Shown piece by piece: positions 1-10,860 of a DNA stretch of 64,000 nucleotides. How positions within the stretch are numbered: position 1 is the stretch's first letter; every line of letters starts with the position of its first letter. The stretch comes from Cyrtodaria siliqua. Its lineage: Eukaryota > Mollusca > Bivalvia > Adapedonta > Hiatellidae. The notes beneath the pieces are model-generated. The model saw nothing but the letters and a program-made list of their open reading frames with translations. It made no database searches and was not told the DNA's origin. The stretch covers positions 62,001 through 126,000 of the forward strand of contig JAWPHD010005599.1 of the NCBI GenBank assembly GCA_037043455.1, written 5' to 3'. The position numbers and the translations under genes are program-made.

Positions 1-1244
1 CCATAAAATGAACATGTTGATCCATAACCCACTTAAAAACGACACCAAACTCAAAGTGCATAATTATGTTTTGTATGATAAACAAAGATCGACACATATA
101 TAAAAAGCGTGAAAGGCGTATAAAACAAACAAACAAAAGACTGCACGAATGTCGGCCATTTTTTTTTCATCGCAATTTCACGCTTCCTGGTTTGAGAACA
201 AAACACTAAAAAAAGCAATTAAAAACTTGCTAAAACACGAACAACCTATGAAAATCGTGAAAAGGATACTTACAATTACGTTTTGCGGCAAATAATCATG
301 TTGTTTATAATGTCTTTAACCACAAAACGCGATAAATCATGGAGCGAAATCAAATTCTACATTCTAAAACATGGCGGCTAAAGTGAACGTTAATGACCCA
401 AGTATTCCGAATGAATCGACGACAAGTGTTTGGAACACTTCTTTTTAATACCGGTCCCTTTAATTATCAGCCCAGCCTTCGTTGATAAAAGCAAAACACA
501 TAAGATCTGGTTTAGAATTACTACCAACTCATTAGTATCGTGACTGCTTTTATTCAAATATATTGCCATGAATATCTACCAATCAATTATGGGCAATACA
601 AAAACATTGAAGGCTTGCGTCTCCACTGTCGATAATATTTTATATGACATTGTCAAATAACAGTCATATATGAAATAGTAGTGTGCGAAATAAATATGCG
701 ATATGCAGTATTTAAAGGGACACGCGCCAGTGTTGATTATTTCAAATCTCGCGGAGTCCTGTTGTCTTGTATATTTGCAATGAGTACTAATACTTATTTG
801 TAAAGGTGTAACTGAAGTGTTTAAACATGTTTCTTATTACTGATAGTATTGAACCAATAATATATTTATGACAGCACCTCGAATAAAACTTCAATTTCTT
901 TTTTTATTATTTATTTATACGTCAAGCATCTTTTAATTAAATATAATACTGGATTAATATTTGGAAGTGTTTACTGAAATGGTAAATATTTCAATATTGA
1001 CATGTGTCCCTTTAACATTAATTAACCAAACGCCTTTACGTATCACAATGAACGGTATTTAATAACACTATTGCTAACTATAATATCAATAAACATAATA
1101 ACTAATGTTATTATTTATTATTTAACAATATAACCATGATAACTAATTTAATTGAATTGTCATTAAGATAATCCATGACATCAAATAAAAGTCTTACATT
1201 TTCAGAGTGGAATACGGATATTGAATAATGAATTTGAGTTTTAA
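1..1244. other. AT-rich sequence, no feature recognised
   Basis: No long open frame, no splice-bounded coding segment and no clear repeat on either strand. The stretches 1641-1989 and 3581-3949 are likewise blank. Confidence 0.5.
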
Positions 1245-1640
1245 CGCATACCAACACATTAATGGTTATATGGCGCCTAACAGGAATGAACATGCCAGGC
1301 TCATCCTCCATTTACATCGAGATAAAAATTTGGAGAATGGGCCTGGAACCTTCTCACCTGATAGGCCTAGAACCTTCTCACCAGCAGAACTGCAAATTCT
1401 GTTGTAGACACTCCATTTAAGCTGGAGCCACGTTTATTGTTTTTCTGCCACTGCTCTAATTATTTGAGCAAGACAGCACCTGAAACAATGCAGGGATCAT
1501 GATGAAGATCTTTAATGAGCATGAACAAAACATGAACATGAATTTGGGGGTGGGGGCGGTAGGGAGTCTACCCCCCTGCCTACCCCTCTAACGGGATCTG
1601 AAGTGGCCCTATTCTTTGCCAGGGAACCACACGGGACATA
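1245..1640. repeat. Dispersed repeat R1, copy 1
   Basis: It begins near 'ggcgcctaacaggaatgaac' and includes 'ggagaatgggcctggaacc', 'ctggagccac', 'ttgtttttctgccactgctc' and the G-rich module 'gggtgggggcggtagggag' with 'ctaacgggatctgaagtggcc'. The same string recurs at about 1990-2250 and 6770-7150. Its 3' module recurs alone at 3050-3140. Family unknown to me. Confidence 0.8.
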
Positions 1641-1989
1641 ACTAATTGAAAACAATTTTAATATTGTATCAGGAGACCATCAACAATGAAATGTAAATAG
1701 AGGATATTACAAGAGTGCCTGTTTAATATTGAATTTATTTAACAATAATAAAGTAATTATTAAATTGGCACGCATGTGAGGTTCTGTTTATTGCATACAT
1801 AATAACACACACCACAGTTATTAATATAGCTCTCTATATACTTATGTTGCATCAAGCAGTATGAAATGCCTCGTCTACTTCCGTAATCCAGTAATTACCA
1901 GTTTTGATTGAAATACCTACGTAACCTGGGTAAAACCGTCATCCGTTTATAAACGGGCAACAGTCCTACAATTGAACCTGTGTTACTGC

Positions 1990-2250
1990 ATTGAAATGAA
2001 TTGGGTTTAAAGGCGCCTAACAGGAATGAACATGCCGACTCATCCTTCATTTACATCAAGAAATATGGAGAATGGGCCTAGAATCGTCTCACCTGCAGAA
2101 CTTCAGAGTTGCTGCAAATTCTATAGTAGGCACTCCATTTACACTGGAGCCACAATTATTGTTTTTCTGCCACTGCTCTAGTGATTTGAGCGAGATGGCA
2201 CCTGAAACATTGCAGGGGTTGTTATGAAGACCTTTAATGCGCATGAACAA
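1990..2250. repeat. Dispersed repeat R1, copy 2 (lacks 3' module)
   Basis: It shares 'ggcgcctaacaggaatgaac', 'ggagaatgggcctag', 'ctggagccac' and 'ttgtttttctgccactgctc' with copy 1. It runs directly into the ~318-bp-type repeat at 2255 instead of the G-rich 3' module. Confidence 0.8.
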
Positions 2251-2254
2251 AACA

Positions 2255-3045
2255 AGAGGTCAATGACCTTGCAGCTCCATTAATAGGTTTTGATAGCTAG
2301 CCTAGATCAGCACAGCAATCCTGTGAAGTTTCATGAAAATATGTCAAATAGTTTAGTAGTCGTTACAAGTTTTTATATAATAACTCTATGTAAACAAAAA
2401 TGGCCACTGGCAACTATGCTTAAAGTCGAATCAAAATAATATTCGACAACAACCAACATAATGTCATGCTGATCGTTTTAGAACAAGTCCAATATCAATA
2501 TCAGTTATAGGTTTCAACACATTTGTTTTTAAAACTCTATTTTTAGCCATGGTGGCCATTTTTAATTTCTGCCAACCTGAAATTTTGCTAAGATCAACTA
2601 AACATCAAGAGCAGCATTCCTGTGAAGTTTCATAAAAATCCATCAAGTAGTTTCAGAGGTGTAGTCGCTACAAGTTATTACTATATAACTCTATGTAAAA
2701 AAGCAATGTTTTATGTCGAATCAAAACGATTTTCGACAAGGATCGACATAATGTCACGCTGATCATTTTAGAAAAAGTCCCATATCAATATCACTTATAG
2801 TTTTCAAGAAGTAGTCGCTACAAGCTTGTTTTCAAAAATCTATTTTTAGCTTTGGTGGCTATCTTGGATTTCACATCAACGTGAATTTTTGCTAGGATCA
2901 ACTAGACATCATGGGCAACAGTCCTGTAAATTTTCATAAAAAAACCATCTAGTAGTTTTAGAAGAGTAGTCGCCACACACAAAGTTTACGGACAGACAGA
3001 CAGACGGACGATAGACAGATCTTTGATCAGTAGAGCTAAAAATGA
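2255..3045 (+). repeat. Family X repeat (about 318-bp monomers), copy 1
   Basis: It starts 'caagaggtcaatgacc' and has about 2.3 monomers carrying 'ctgtgaagtttcatgaaaat', 'tataactctatgtaaa', 'atgtcatgctgatc' and 'gaaattttgctaggatcaac'. It ends with cagacagacggacg and 'gatcagtagagct'. It is the same family as the large arrays at 56.2-60.3 kb. Non-coding. Confidence 0.85.
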
Positions 3046-3049
3046 TAAA

Positions 3050-3140
3050 ATGAACATGAATTGGGGTGGGGTTTCTACCCCTCTTACGGGATCTGCAGTG
3101 GTCCTACCTATCTTTACCCGGGAACCAAACGGGGCCTGTA
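3050..3140. repeat. Repeat R1, isolated 3' module
   Basis: 'catgaattggggtggggttt', 'acgggatctgcagtgg' and 'gggaaccaaacgggg' match the 3' part of R1 copies 1 and 3. It directly follows a family X copy. Confidence 0.7.
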
Positions 3141-3164
3141 TTACTGAACAGATGGACATGCTAA

Positions 3165-3580
3165 AAAGTCCGCAATGAACAAGTACATCTACATTCTGAA
3201 CTATTTTATTAGTGGGATGGACATGGTACATGTACCAGTTTACCCTATATAAACAAACAGAAGGATGTCGCATTTATTAAACAGATGTATATGGCACCAG
3301 CTGATCCCGAGAAGCATTTTATTACATACTAACATTGTCCCAGTCTACCCTATATAAACAAACAGAAGGATGCCGCATTTATTTAACAAATGTATATGGT
3401 ACCAGCTGACCCCGAGAAGCATTTTATTACAGACTAACTTTGTCCCAGTCTGCCCTATATAAACAAACAGAAGGACGCCGCATTTATTAAACAGATGTAT
3501 ATGGTACCAGCTGACCCCGAAAAGCATTTTATTACAGACTAACATTGTTCTAGTCTACCTCTATGTAAAATGTTAAACAT
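3165..3580. repeat. 105-bp tandem repeat, about 3.5 copies
   Basis: The unit contains 'accagctgaccccgagaagc', 'attttattacagactaac', 'tgtcccagtct' and 'ccctatataaacaaacagaa'. The period is 105 nt, so minus-strand frames stay open and repeat 35 residues. Not a gene in my judgement. Confidence 0.85.
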
Positions 3581-3949
3581 ATGGACATGGTACCAGTTCA
3601 CCTATATAAGGCACATGATCATGCAACCAGTTCACTTTTAAAAGTGTATTATTAATTAGACAAGATACCAGACCACATTAACAAGATCTGTGTTAACTAT
3701 GATTCATTATATATAACAGTGATTAACCATAACCGTGTTTACTTGATGATAAATGATACCTACTCATATCACATTATAATAATACCTACATTTTATTAAC
3801 ATGCATTATATGCCCCAAGTTCAATTTTACAAAATGATGTCACATATTTGTAAGTTATTTAAAAAGGAAAATGCAATTGAACTTATTATTTGACTTATTT
3901 AAGTTTAAACGTATTTCTTTACATCGATTGAGAAACACGTACTTGCAAC

Positions 3950-4097
3950 TTATATTAACCACTCTCGATGTCTTCCTGGGTAGAACCAGTACCAATATGG
4001 TTTAATTATCTTGCTTAAGGATAAATAACATGGGTCACGGCGAGGATCGAACCCACAACCTTTCGATCTGGAGTCTGACGCTCTACCACTGGACCAC
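3950..4097 (-). mobile_element. tRNA-derived SINE, Trp(CCA)-like head
   Basis: Reading the minus strand gives TGGTCCAGTGGTAGAGCGTC, anticodon-loop text CTCCAGA, and the B box GGTTCGATCC. The arm next to the anticodon is mismatched, and the head runs into a non-tRNA body ending near 'gagagtggttaatata'. It is therefore a SINE or tRNA pseudogene rather than a working tRNA. Confidence 0.65.
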
Positions 4098-4390
4098 ATT
4101 TGACTTATATGAACATTTAAATCATTGTATATTGACAAGTCAAGTCAATTTTATTTAAAGTCTGCAAGACATATACACAATCAACGTACGATATTAAAAA
4201 GCTTTTGAATCGACGTGAATAACATAAGTACACATAAATAACACATAAGAAAGCATAGAGATTAAACAGTGTAGCAACATACGCACGTTTAGCCTAAGTA
4301 CATTTAAAACTTTTGTAGCAGGAGTTATCATGACTATTCATTTATATGTTTATATGGATTTTGATTTTTAGATTGAGCCTATGATTTTAA

Positions 4391-4628
4391 TGTATAAGAG
4401 ACATTAGATAAAGAATGTATAAGAGACATTAGATAAAGAATGTATAAGAGACATTAGATAAAGAATGTATAAGAGACATTAGGTATAAGAGACATTAGAT
4501 AAAGAATGTATAAGAGACATTAGATAAAGAATGTATAAGAGACATTAGATAAAGAATGTTTAAGAGACATTAGATAAAGAATGTATAAGAGACATTAGAT
4601 AAAGAATGTATAAGAGACATTATGAGAC
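4391..4628. repeat. 25-bp minisatellite, about 10 copies
   Basis: The unit gtataagagacattagataa plus agaat repeats head to tail with one shortened unit near 4480 and one 'tttaagagacatt' variant. There are no spacers of unique sequence, so this is not a CRISPR array. Confidence 0.92.
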
Positions 4629-6470
4629 ATTAAAATCATAGCTCTAAGGTAGATACAATTCAGGTTTAAAATTGTCATTTTGAGAATTATAAATTATTAA
4701 AATAATGTGTTTTAAACTAACAGTACCATTTAAGTATACTCTCATAGTCCGTAATGGTACCAGTGGAGATTGGGCAGTCCCTACCTTCCACATCTGCCAC
4801 CACTATTAACGAGTTTTAGTAAAAATGGCAATTATATTGCCTGATAAAAGCACATTGAAATAAACTAAAAACAACAAGCATATCTGAGTTTATCACAATC
4901 TCAAGACAATATAATATGCACATCCATGACACTATGAGGTAGGGCAGTCCCCACACTCATTTAGTCGTGGAATATTTATAAAGTTATTATGTCAGCATAA
5001 GATAAAAAGAACTTGCACCTATTTAAAGACATTTTCTACTGTTTTTTCTGCATAACAGATTTTTAAAAAAAAAATTGTACAGCAAGTCTGTTATATATAT
5101 ATATATAGACAGAAAATGCAAGAATAATGGTAGGTCACCATAATTGTTAAAATTTAAAAAAAATAATTGTAATGCCACCATCAATCTGGCCAAAAAGTTG
5201 AACACGTCCATGAAATAGCTAAATAAGACATTTTTGAAGTATAATCATTTATTCATTGGTCACAATTCTGCTAAAATTGTATTAAAGTAAAGAACATTTA
5301 ATTATAATAACATTTAAAGCTCATCTTTATGTAAAATCTATCTTTTTTTACAAAATCTGTTGAGACCATTACTCACAATTTATGCACAAATTAGCCCATA
5401 ATGATACAATTTCCTTTGTTTTTTGTATGTTCCCAATAATAGAATTTGTTTAAACTTTCTAAGCTCATAGTTTAACACATGTAAAAACAAAACGTGCAAA
5501 CAAATTAATTTGTCCCCATGCTTGTTAAGAATATTTTTTTGAAACCCAACCCCTATGCTAAAAGGCCTATTTTTGTATGAAATTATATAAAAATGCTATA
5601 TTTCCATTTTTGTTATGTTCCTAATAACAGAATTTGTTCAAACTTCCTAGGCACTTATATGAACATATAGTAAGACAATATATGCAATTAAAATTATAGG
5701 TCACCATGCATATTGAGATCTAATATTGGTTTTTGGAACCCTACCATTATGCTTAATTTTTTCAATTTTGTTTGAATTTTTACAAAATGTTATATTTTTC
5801 CTATTTTATGTATTTTTCTAATAATAGGCATTTATATAAATGAAGACAATACATACAAATAGACATCAAGCGCAACATTCCTGTACATTTTTAGGAAAAT
5901 CCATCCAATAGTTTTAGAAGAGAAGTCGTCAAAAATTCTGCGCATGAACAATTACAGAAAATGCCTTTAAATCAATTCAGTAAGGCTAAAGTACAACTTA
6001 AAGTTCTCCGGCCATGTTTTATTTCATGAACATGTTTATTTAAATCGAAATCAATACACAACAATAGATATTTACAATTCACACACTGCAATATTTGTGA
6101 AAAGCGAGAATAAGGTTTTATATTATAACATAGAAAACTTTGAACAGGTAAATTAATCCACAGGTAATTGTATTTATCCATTATCTGGCAATAGTTGTGC
6201 AGCTGTACAATTCAGATTTACCTCATTTCCCCATGCAGTTACGCAGTGGTAAAAGTAGTATCTACGTCATGCAAATAATACTGCTTTTTACATAAAACTT
6301 AGTAGCGGTTTTAAATATATGTTTCTCTCCGGGACTGTCAAGAAAAGTTCATATGATGTTTAAGAGTATAATTTGTTAATTGATAATACTATACAAAGGG
6401 TTGCCATTCATCTAATAAAGATATCTAAACATGTGGGGTATGTCGTCCGCGGTTGTGGTGGCACGTAGTG
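4629..6470. other. AT-rich intergenic stretch, no gene seen
   Basis: Short open frames only. It holds a short TA microsatellite near 5090, the motif 'gggcagtccc' twice (about 4770 and 4940), and a worn family X fragment at about 5865-5945 ('gacatcaagcgcaacattcc', 'ccatccaatagttttag'). Confidence 0.6.
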
Positions 6471-6471
6471 T

Positions 6472-6765
6472 TTATGTGTGATTTAGGGTTAGGGTATTAC
6501 AGGCATGACATTTACAATCATTTCCATTCCATACAGGTATCTGATTTTTAAACAGATTAAACAGATTGAAATCTGTTGTATTTCTATATTCTTCCAGTAG
6601 AGCGTTCCACAACAATGGGGCGGCAAACCGGAAACGAGTCTTGCCATATGATGTAGTCTTAACGTAAGGCACATGTAGGATATTTGTTTATTTAAAGTTA
6701 TATGAGCTATCGTTATATAGATCAAATGCACGATTGGTAATTTGCATCACTGAATTGAATTGCAT
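6472..6765 (-). mobile_element. Non-LTR retrotransposon 3' coding fragment (CR1-like)
   Basis: The minus strand reads PYVKTTSYGKTRFRFAAPLL followed by WNALLEEYR and, further on, WNGNDCKCHACN. This is the conserved C-terminal end of CR1/Jockey-group reverse-transcriptase proteins (YG..SFRF..P.LWN.LP, then W.G..C.C..C). Upstream, FDLYNDSSYNFK is continuous in the same frame until a stop at the point where 'LR' is expected. Only the last 90 or so codons remain, so it is 5'-truncated and inactive. Confidence 0.75.
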
Positions 6766-6769
6766 TGGG

Positions 6770-7150
6770 GTTTTAAGGCGCACCAACACATGAAAGGTTA
6801 TATGGTGCCTAACAGGAATGAACATGCCAAGCTCATTCTCCGAGTACATCGAGATAAAATATGGAGAATGGGCCTAGAACCTTCTCACCTGCAGAACTGC
6901 AGAACTGCAGAGATGCTGCAAATTCTATTGTAGACCCTCCATTTACGCTGGAGCCACTTTATTGTTTTTCTGCCACTGCTCTAGTGATGTGAGCGAGATG
7001 GCACCTGAAGCAATGCAAGGGTCATGATGAAGACCTTTAAACAGCATGAACATAAAATGATAAAATGAAATGAATTTAGGTGTGGGCGGTCTACCCCCTC
7101 TGCCTACCCCTCCAACGGAATCTGCAGTGGCCCTATTCTTTGCCCCTGAA
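6770..7150. repeat. Dispersed repeat R1, copy 3
   Basis: It matches R1 copy 1 across its length, including 'gtgcctaacaggaatgaaca', 'ggagaatgggcctagaacc', 'ctggagccact' and the 3' module 'ctccaacggaatctgcagtgg'. Confidence 0.8.
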
Positions 7151-7314
7151 CCACTGACACATACAAGTTATAATTTGTGCACAAAACATGATACACATGA
7201 AAGCAAACAATTAACAGATTCAAAATGGTAATTTCATTAACATATGCAAACAAAGTGACATAAACACAATGTGCCCTACTAGACTGCAGTGCAAATGTTT
7301 CTACCTTTACCATG

Positions 7315-8395
7315 TGTTTACGAGACTTTTCAATACTTTAACACCATTGGTAACACACCTACATATATTAACATAGTATTGATCAAATTTAGCACCCTTG
7401 ACTAGACACCCACACACCTGTATACATGTATAGTATTGTACAACTTTATAACCATTGACTAGACACCCACACACCTTAATGTAGTCTCGTACAACTTTAG
7501 CACTCCTGACAAGACATTCACACACGTTAATATAGTCGTGTACAACTTTATCACTCTAGACTAGACATCCACACACGTTAATATAGTCGTGTACAACTTT
7601 AGCACTCTTGACAAGACATCCACATGACTTAATGTAGTCTCGTACAACTTTAGCACACTTGAGAAGACATCAACATGCCTTAATGTAGTCTCATACAACG
7701 TTAGCACTCTTGACAAGACATCCACACGCCTTAATGTAGTCTCGTACAACTTTAGCACACTTGAAAAGACATCCACATGCCTTAATGTAGTCTCATACAA
7801 CTTTAGCACTCTTGACAAGACATCAACACGCCTTAATGTAGTCTCATACAACTTTAGCACTCTTGACAAGACACCCACACACCATAATCTAGTCTTGTAG
7901 AACATTAGCACCCTTGACTAGACACCTACACACCTTCATGTAGTTTTGTACAACTTCAGCACTTCTGATAAGACACCCAACACCTGTAGATAGTCTTGTA
8001 CAACTTAAGCGCTCTTGATTAGACTCCTACACACCTGCATATAGTATTGTGTAACTTTAGCATCATTGATTAGACACCAACACACATATATAGTCTTGTT
8101 CAACTTTAGCACCATTGAATAGATACATACACACTTGCTTATAGTGTTATGTAAATTTAGTACCTTTGACTAAAAACCTACACACGAAGTATTGTACAAC
8201 TTTAGCACCATTGACTAGATATCTAAACACATGTCTGTCATTTTGTGTAAATTTAGCACCATTGACAAGACACTTACGCACAGCCATGCATTCTGGCTCA
8301 ACTTTAGAGCCCATAATTATATACTTACACACTTTCATGTAATTATTACGTAACTTTACACAGTTGACGAGACCATAACACATCTTCATGAAGAC
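7315..8395. repeat. 51-bp minisatellite, about 20 copies
   Basis: The unit is 'ccttaatgtagtctcgtaca', then 'actttagcac', 'acttgaaaag', 'acatccacatg' (51 nt). Copies between about 7440 and 7920 are best conserved and those near 8100-8390 are worn. Because 51 is divisible by 3 the minus strand stays open and translates as a repeating 17-residue string (LYETTLRHVDVFSSVLK). I judge this an artefact of repeat length, not a gene. Confidence 0.9.
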
Positions 8396-8399
8396 TTGT

Positions 8400-8579
8400 G
8401 TGAATATGTTGCGGAGTGTTAAACTAACATCAACATCTTTTTGAGAAAGGCCATAATGACATTAGAATTCTAACATAAAGTGACACGGTCATCAATAGCT
8501 AAATATCTCAAAAAAACATAGAGACAGAAGAATTTGCACAAAATTCCGACACCAAAAACTTCACCAATGGCAAGTTATC
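8400..8579. other. Remnant of NLR 3'-flank sequence
   Basis: It contains 'gagaaaggccataatgacattag', similar to 'gaacaaggccatactgacatt' found in the 3' flanks of the NLR gene and copies A and B. It seems to be a further worn repeat of that flank. No reading frame. Confidence 0.4.
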
Positions 8580-9230
8580 TCAACCATTCATTCTGGCAGT
8601 AGTCACTGTCAGAAAGATGTCTGAACAAGGCCATATTGACACTATACTTCTAACCAATAATAACAGACAATAAAGCAGCAAAGATCTCTCACTAATATGT
8701 TCTGAAGCTAATTGAAAAGGACAACAACACTGAATCAAACTCAATACCAATAGAAGCACAGCCATGAGAAGAACTCGATCAAAAATATCCTTGTACAGAT
8801 CGCTCATAGAGGTTGAATGTTCAATTAGCTCTTTTAAAGGTCCCATGCGTAAATCAAGATGAAATGTAAGAGTCACCGTTACGTGATGTTTCAACATTTT
8901 GACACTCTCTATGAATGCCATCTAACAAGTATGCGTCATTTCAAAATTCCTGATTGTGACACTCTTCAGGTTTTTAACGCTTTCTGGAATGTCAGGAACT
9001 TGTTTTTCAAATTGAATGCTAAAACAGTAATTGTTGCTATGTGTTGCTGTTGCTTGGAGTACCCTGGCAACAATTTTTCCTTGTTTAGTATCACAGAACC
9101 AAGCTCCTGTAAAAAATTCCACCAGTTCAAGGCTTGCAACAATCAGATGTTGGATTGTTAGTGATTTCAAAAAACTGCACCAGCTCCACATTCCCTGTTT
9201 CACTTTTGATTTTTATTTCATGACATTCAG
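8580..9230 (-). pseudogene. Truncated NLR 3'-end copy A
   Basis: Minus-strand reading matches the last roughly 200 residues of the NLR gene. IPESVKNLKSVTIRNFEMTH corresponds to IPEGVKNLSHVTIRNCEMTH, and MGPLKELIEHSTSMSDL to MGPCKELVERSTVMSNL. A TAG replaces the Trp codon of the 'CWLTFIE' block near 8922. There is no NACHT part. After 'FDRV' it continues LLMAVLLLVLSLIQCCCPF, a membrane-like stretch that the intact gene now reads in another frame. It is a decayed segmental copy and probably not expressed. Confidence 0.85.
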
Positions 9231-9239
9231 ACATTAAAA

Positions 9240-10745
9240 CTTATAATATAGTGTGACATCAAAAGTCACAATCATCAAGCTCTATGAACAAGGCCATACT
9301 GATGCTATCTGCCTGCTATCCAATTCTGCCAGACATAAACACGTCAAAACTGTCTCAACAAACTGTCTCTCTCACTATTATGTTTTGAAGACAGTCAATT
9401 GATAAGTACGAAAGCACTGAACCATTGCCGAAAGAACCAAGGGCACGAGAAGAATGATATTATTTTAACTTGATCAAGAAGTCTTGAAAAGAATGCTCAT
9501 ATCAGTTGAATCTTATATATTAAGCTCTTTGCAAAGCACATGCATAAATCAATATGAAACACTAGATTCACATTAATGTGATGTGCTAGCTGTTTGACAC
9601 TCTCTTTGAATGGAATGCTATCTTACAAGCACGTTATCATTTCACAATTCCTGACTGTGACAGAATGTGTTTTCCAAATATAAACTAGAGGTTCCTTTTA
9701 GTAAAAGCAGATTTCTCCCCGACTCTGGAAATGGTTATAAATCCGCCAAATATCATTCAACTGGAACGTGACGAAGAAAATTGCAACTAGGCTTGGCAAT
9801 GATCATCTCTACCAAGTTTCATTGAAATCCGGCCTGGCAAACAGTCCGGTAAAAGTTTATGTATTAACACCTTTACAGGGCCATAACTCCCGACAAAATT
9901 CATTCAACAGAAACACGGCGAAGACAAGCATAACTAGGCTTGGTATTATTATCCCTGTAAAGTTTTACTGAAATCTGGCCAGGGGCTCAAGAGCACTAGT
10001 CTGGACAACGTTTGTACATTAAAACCTTTAAAGGGTCATAACTCCGCCACAAATCATTCAACCGGAACACGACAATGATATCCAAAAATAGGCCTAGTGA
10101 TCATCCCTGCAAAGTTTCATTGAAATCTGGTCAGGCGTTCAGGAGAACTAGTCCGAAAAAAGTTTGTGTATTTAAACCTTTAAAAAGCCATAACTCCGCC
10201 AAAAATCATTCAACCAGAACATGGCGATGATATGCGCAACTAGGCTTGGTACTGATCATCACTGCCAAGTTTCGTCGAAATCCTATCAGGGATTCAGGAG
10301 AACTAGTCTAGACGAACTTTGTGTATTTAAACCTTAAAGGGCTGCAACTCCGCCAAAAATCATTCAACCGGAACACGGCAAAGACATGCATAAAACTAGG
10401 CTTGGTACTGATCATCCCTGCAGAGTTTCATTGAAGTCCGGCCAGGGCAACTAGTCCGGACAACGTTTGTGACATACAGACAGACAGCACAAAGACATAT
10501 ATCTCCCCACAATAAAGTGGGGGAGATATACTTCTGAAACTGTACCTGTTTCTATTTGTGAATGTTGCTGGAGTTCCTCCTCAACAATTTCACTGGTTTA
10601 ATATCATGGAAATCCACTTCCCGAACACGTTCTGAGAAAATTAGTTTAAATCAGACGTCGGACTGTAAATGACTTCAACATAAAACAAAGCGAGAAATCA
10701 ACAGATCCAGCATTTCCTAGTTTACTTTGTAATTAAGTTTCTCCA
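9240..10745 (-). pseudogene. Truncated NLR 3'-end copy B, split by an insertion
   Basis: DNA at 10531-10745 and 9240-9684 aligns in order with the same 3' part of the NLR gene (for example gttgctggag and ccagcatttcct upstream; 'attcctgactgtgacag' and 'ctcactattatgttttgaag' downstream). The two halves are separated by the repeat element at 9685-10530. The break falls inside the codons after 'GKRIP..FKF' in the intact gene. Many frameshifts are present. Together with copy A it forms a tandem series of roughly 0.65 kb per unit. Confidence 0.8.
9685..10530. mobile_element. Insertion of about 150-bp tandem units with a terminal hairpin
   Basis: Five degenerate units, each with 'gccataactccgcc', 'cattcaaccggaac', 'ctaggcttggtactgatcatc' type segments and 'tttcattgaaatc', are followed by a cagacagacag tract and the inverted pair atatctccccac / gtgggggagatat. 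This layout (tandem core, microsatellite, end hairpin) is typical of small non-autonomous elements of bivalves. No coding region is present. It interrupts NLR copy B exactly. Confidence 0.75.
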
Positions 10746-10860
10746 TGCCATTTTAAAATTCAACACCAAAAGTCAAAATCAGTAGTTCCCTGAACAAGGC
10801 CATACTGACATTAGTTACGTCTAACATCAATGCTCTCTCAAGAAACCACCTCTTTCACTA

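Noticed and set aside
4391..4628. CRISPR-like regular 25-bp repeats
   Set aside because: Units abut without unique spacers, and the setting is eukaryotic. It is a minisatellite.
7561..7911. 116-codon minus-strand open frame with 17-residue repeats
   Set aside because: Fully explained by a 51-bp minisatellite whose period is a multiple of 3. Repeats outside this stretch contain stops.
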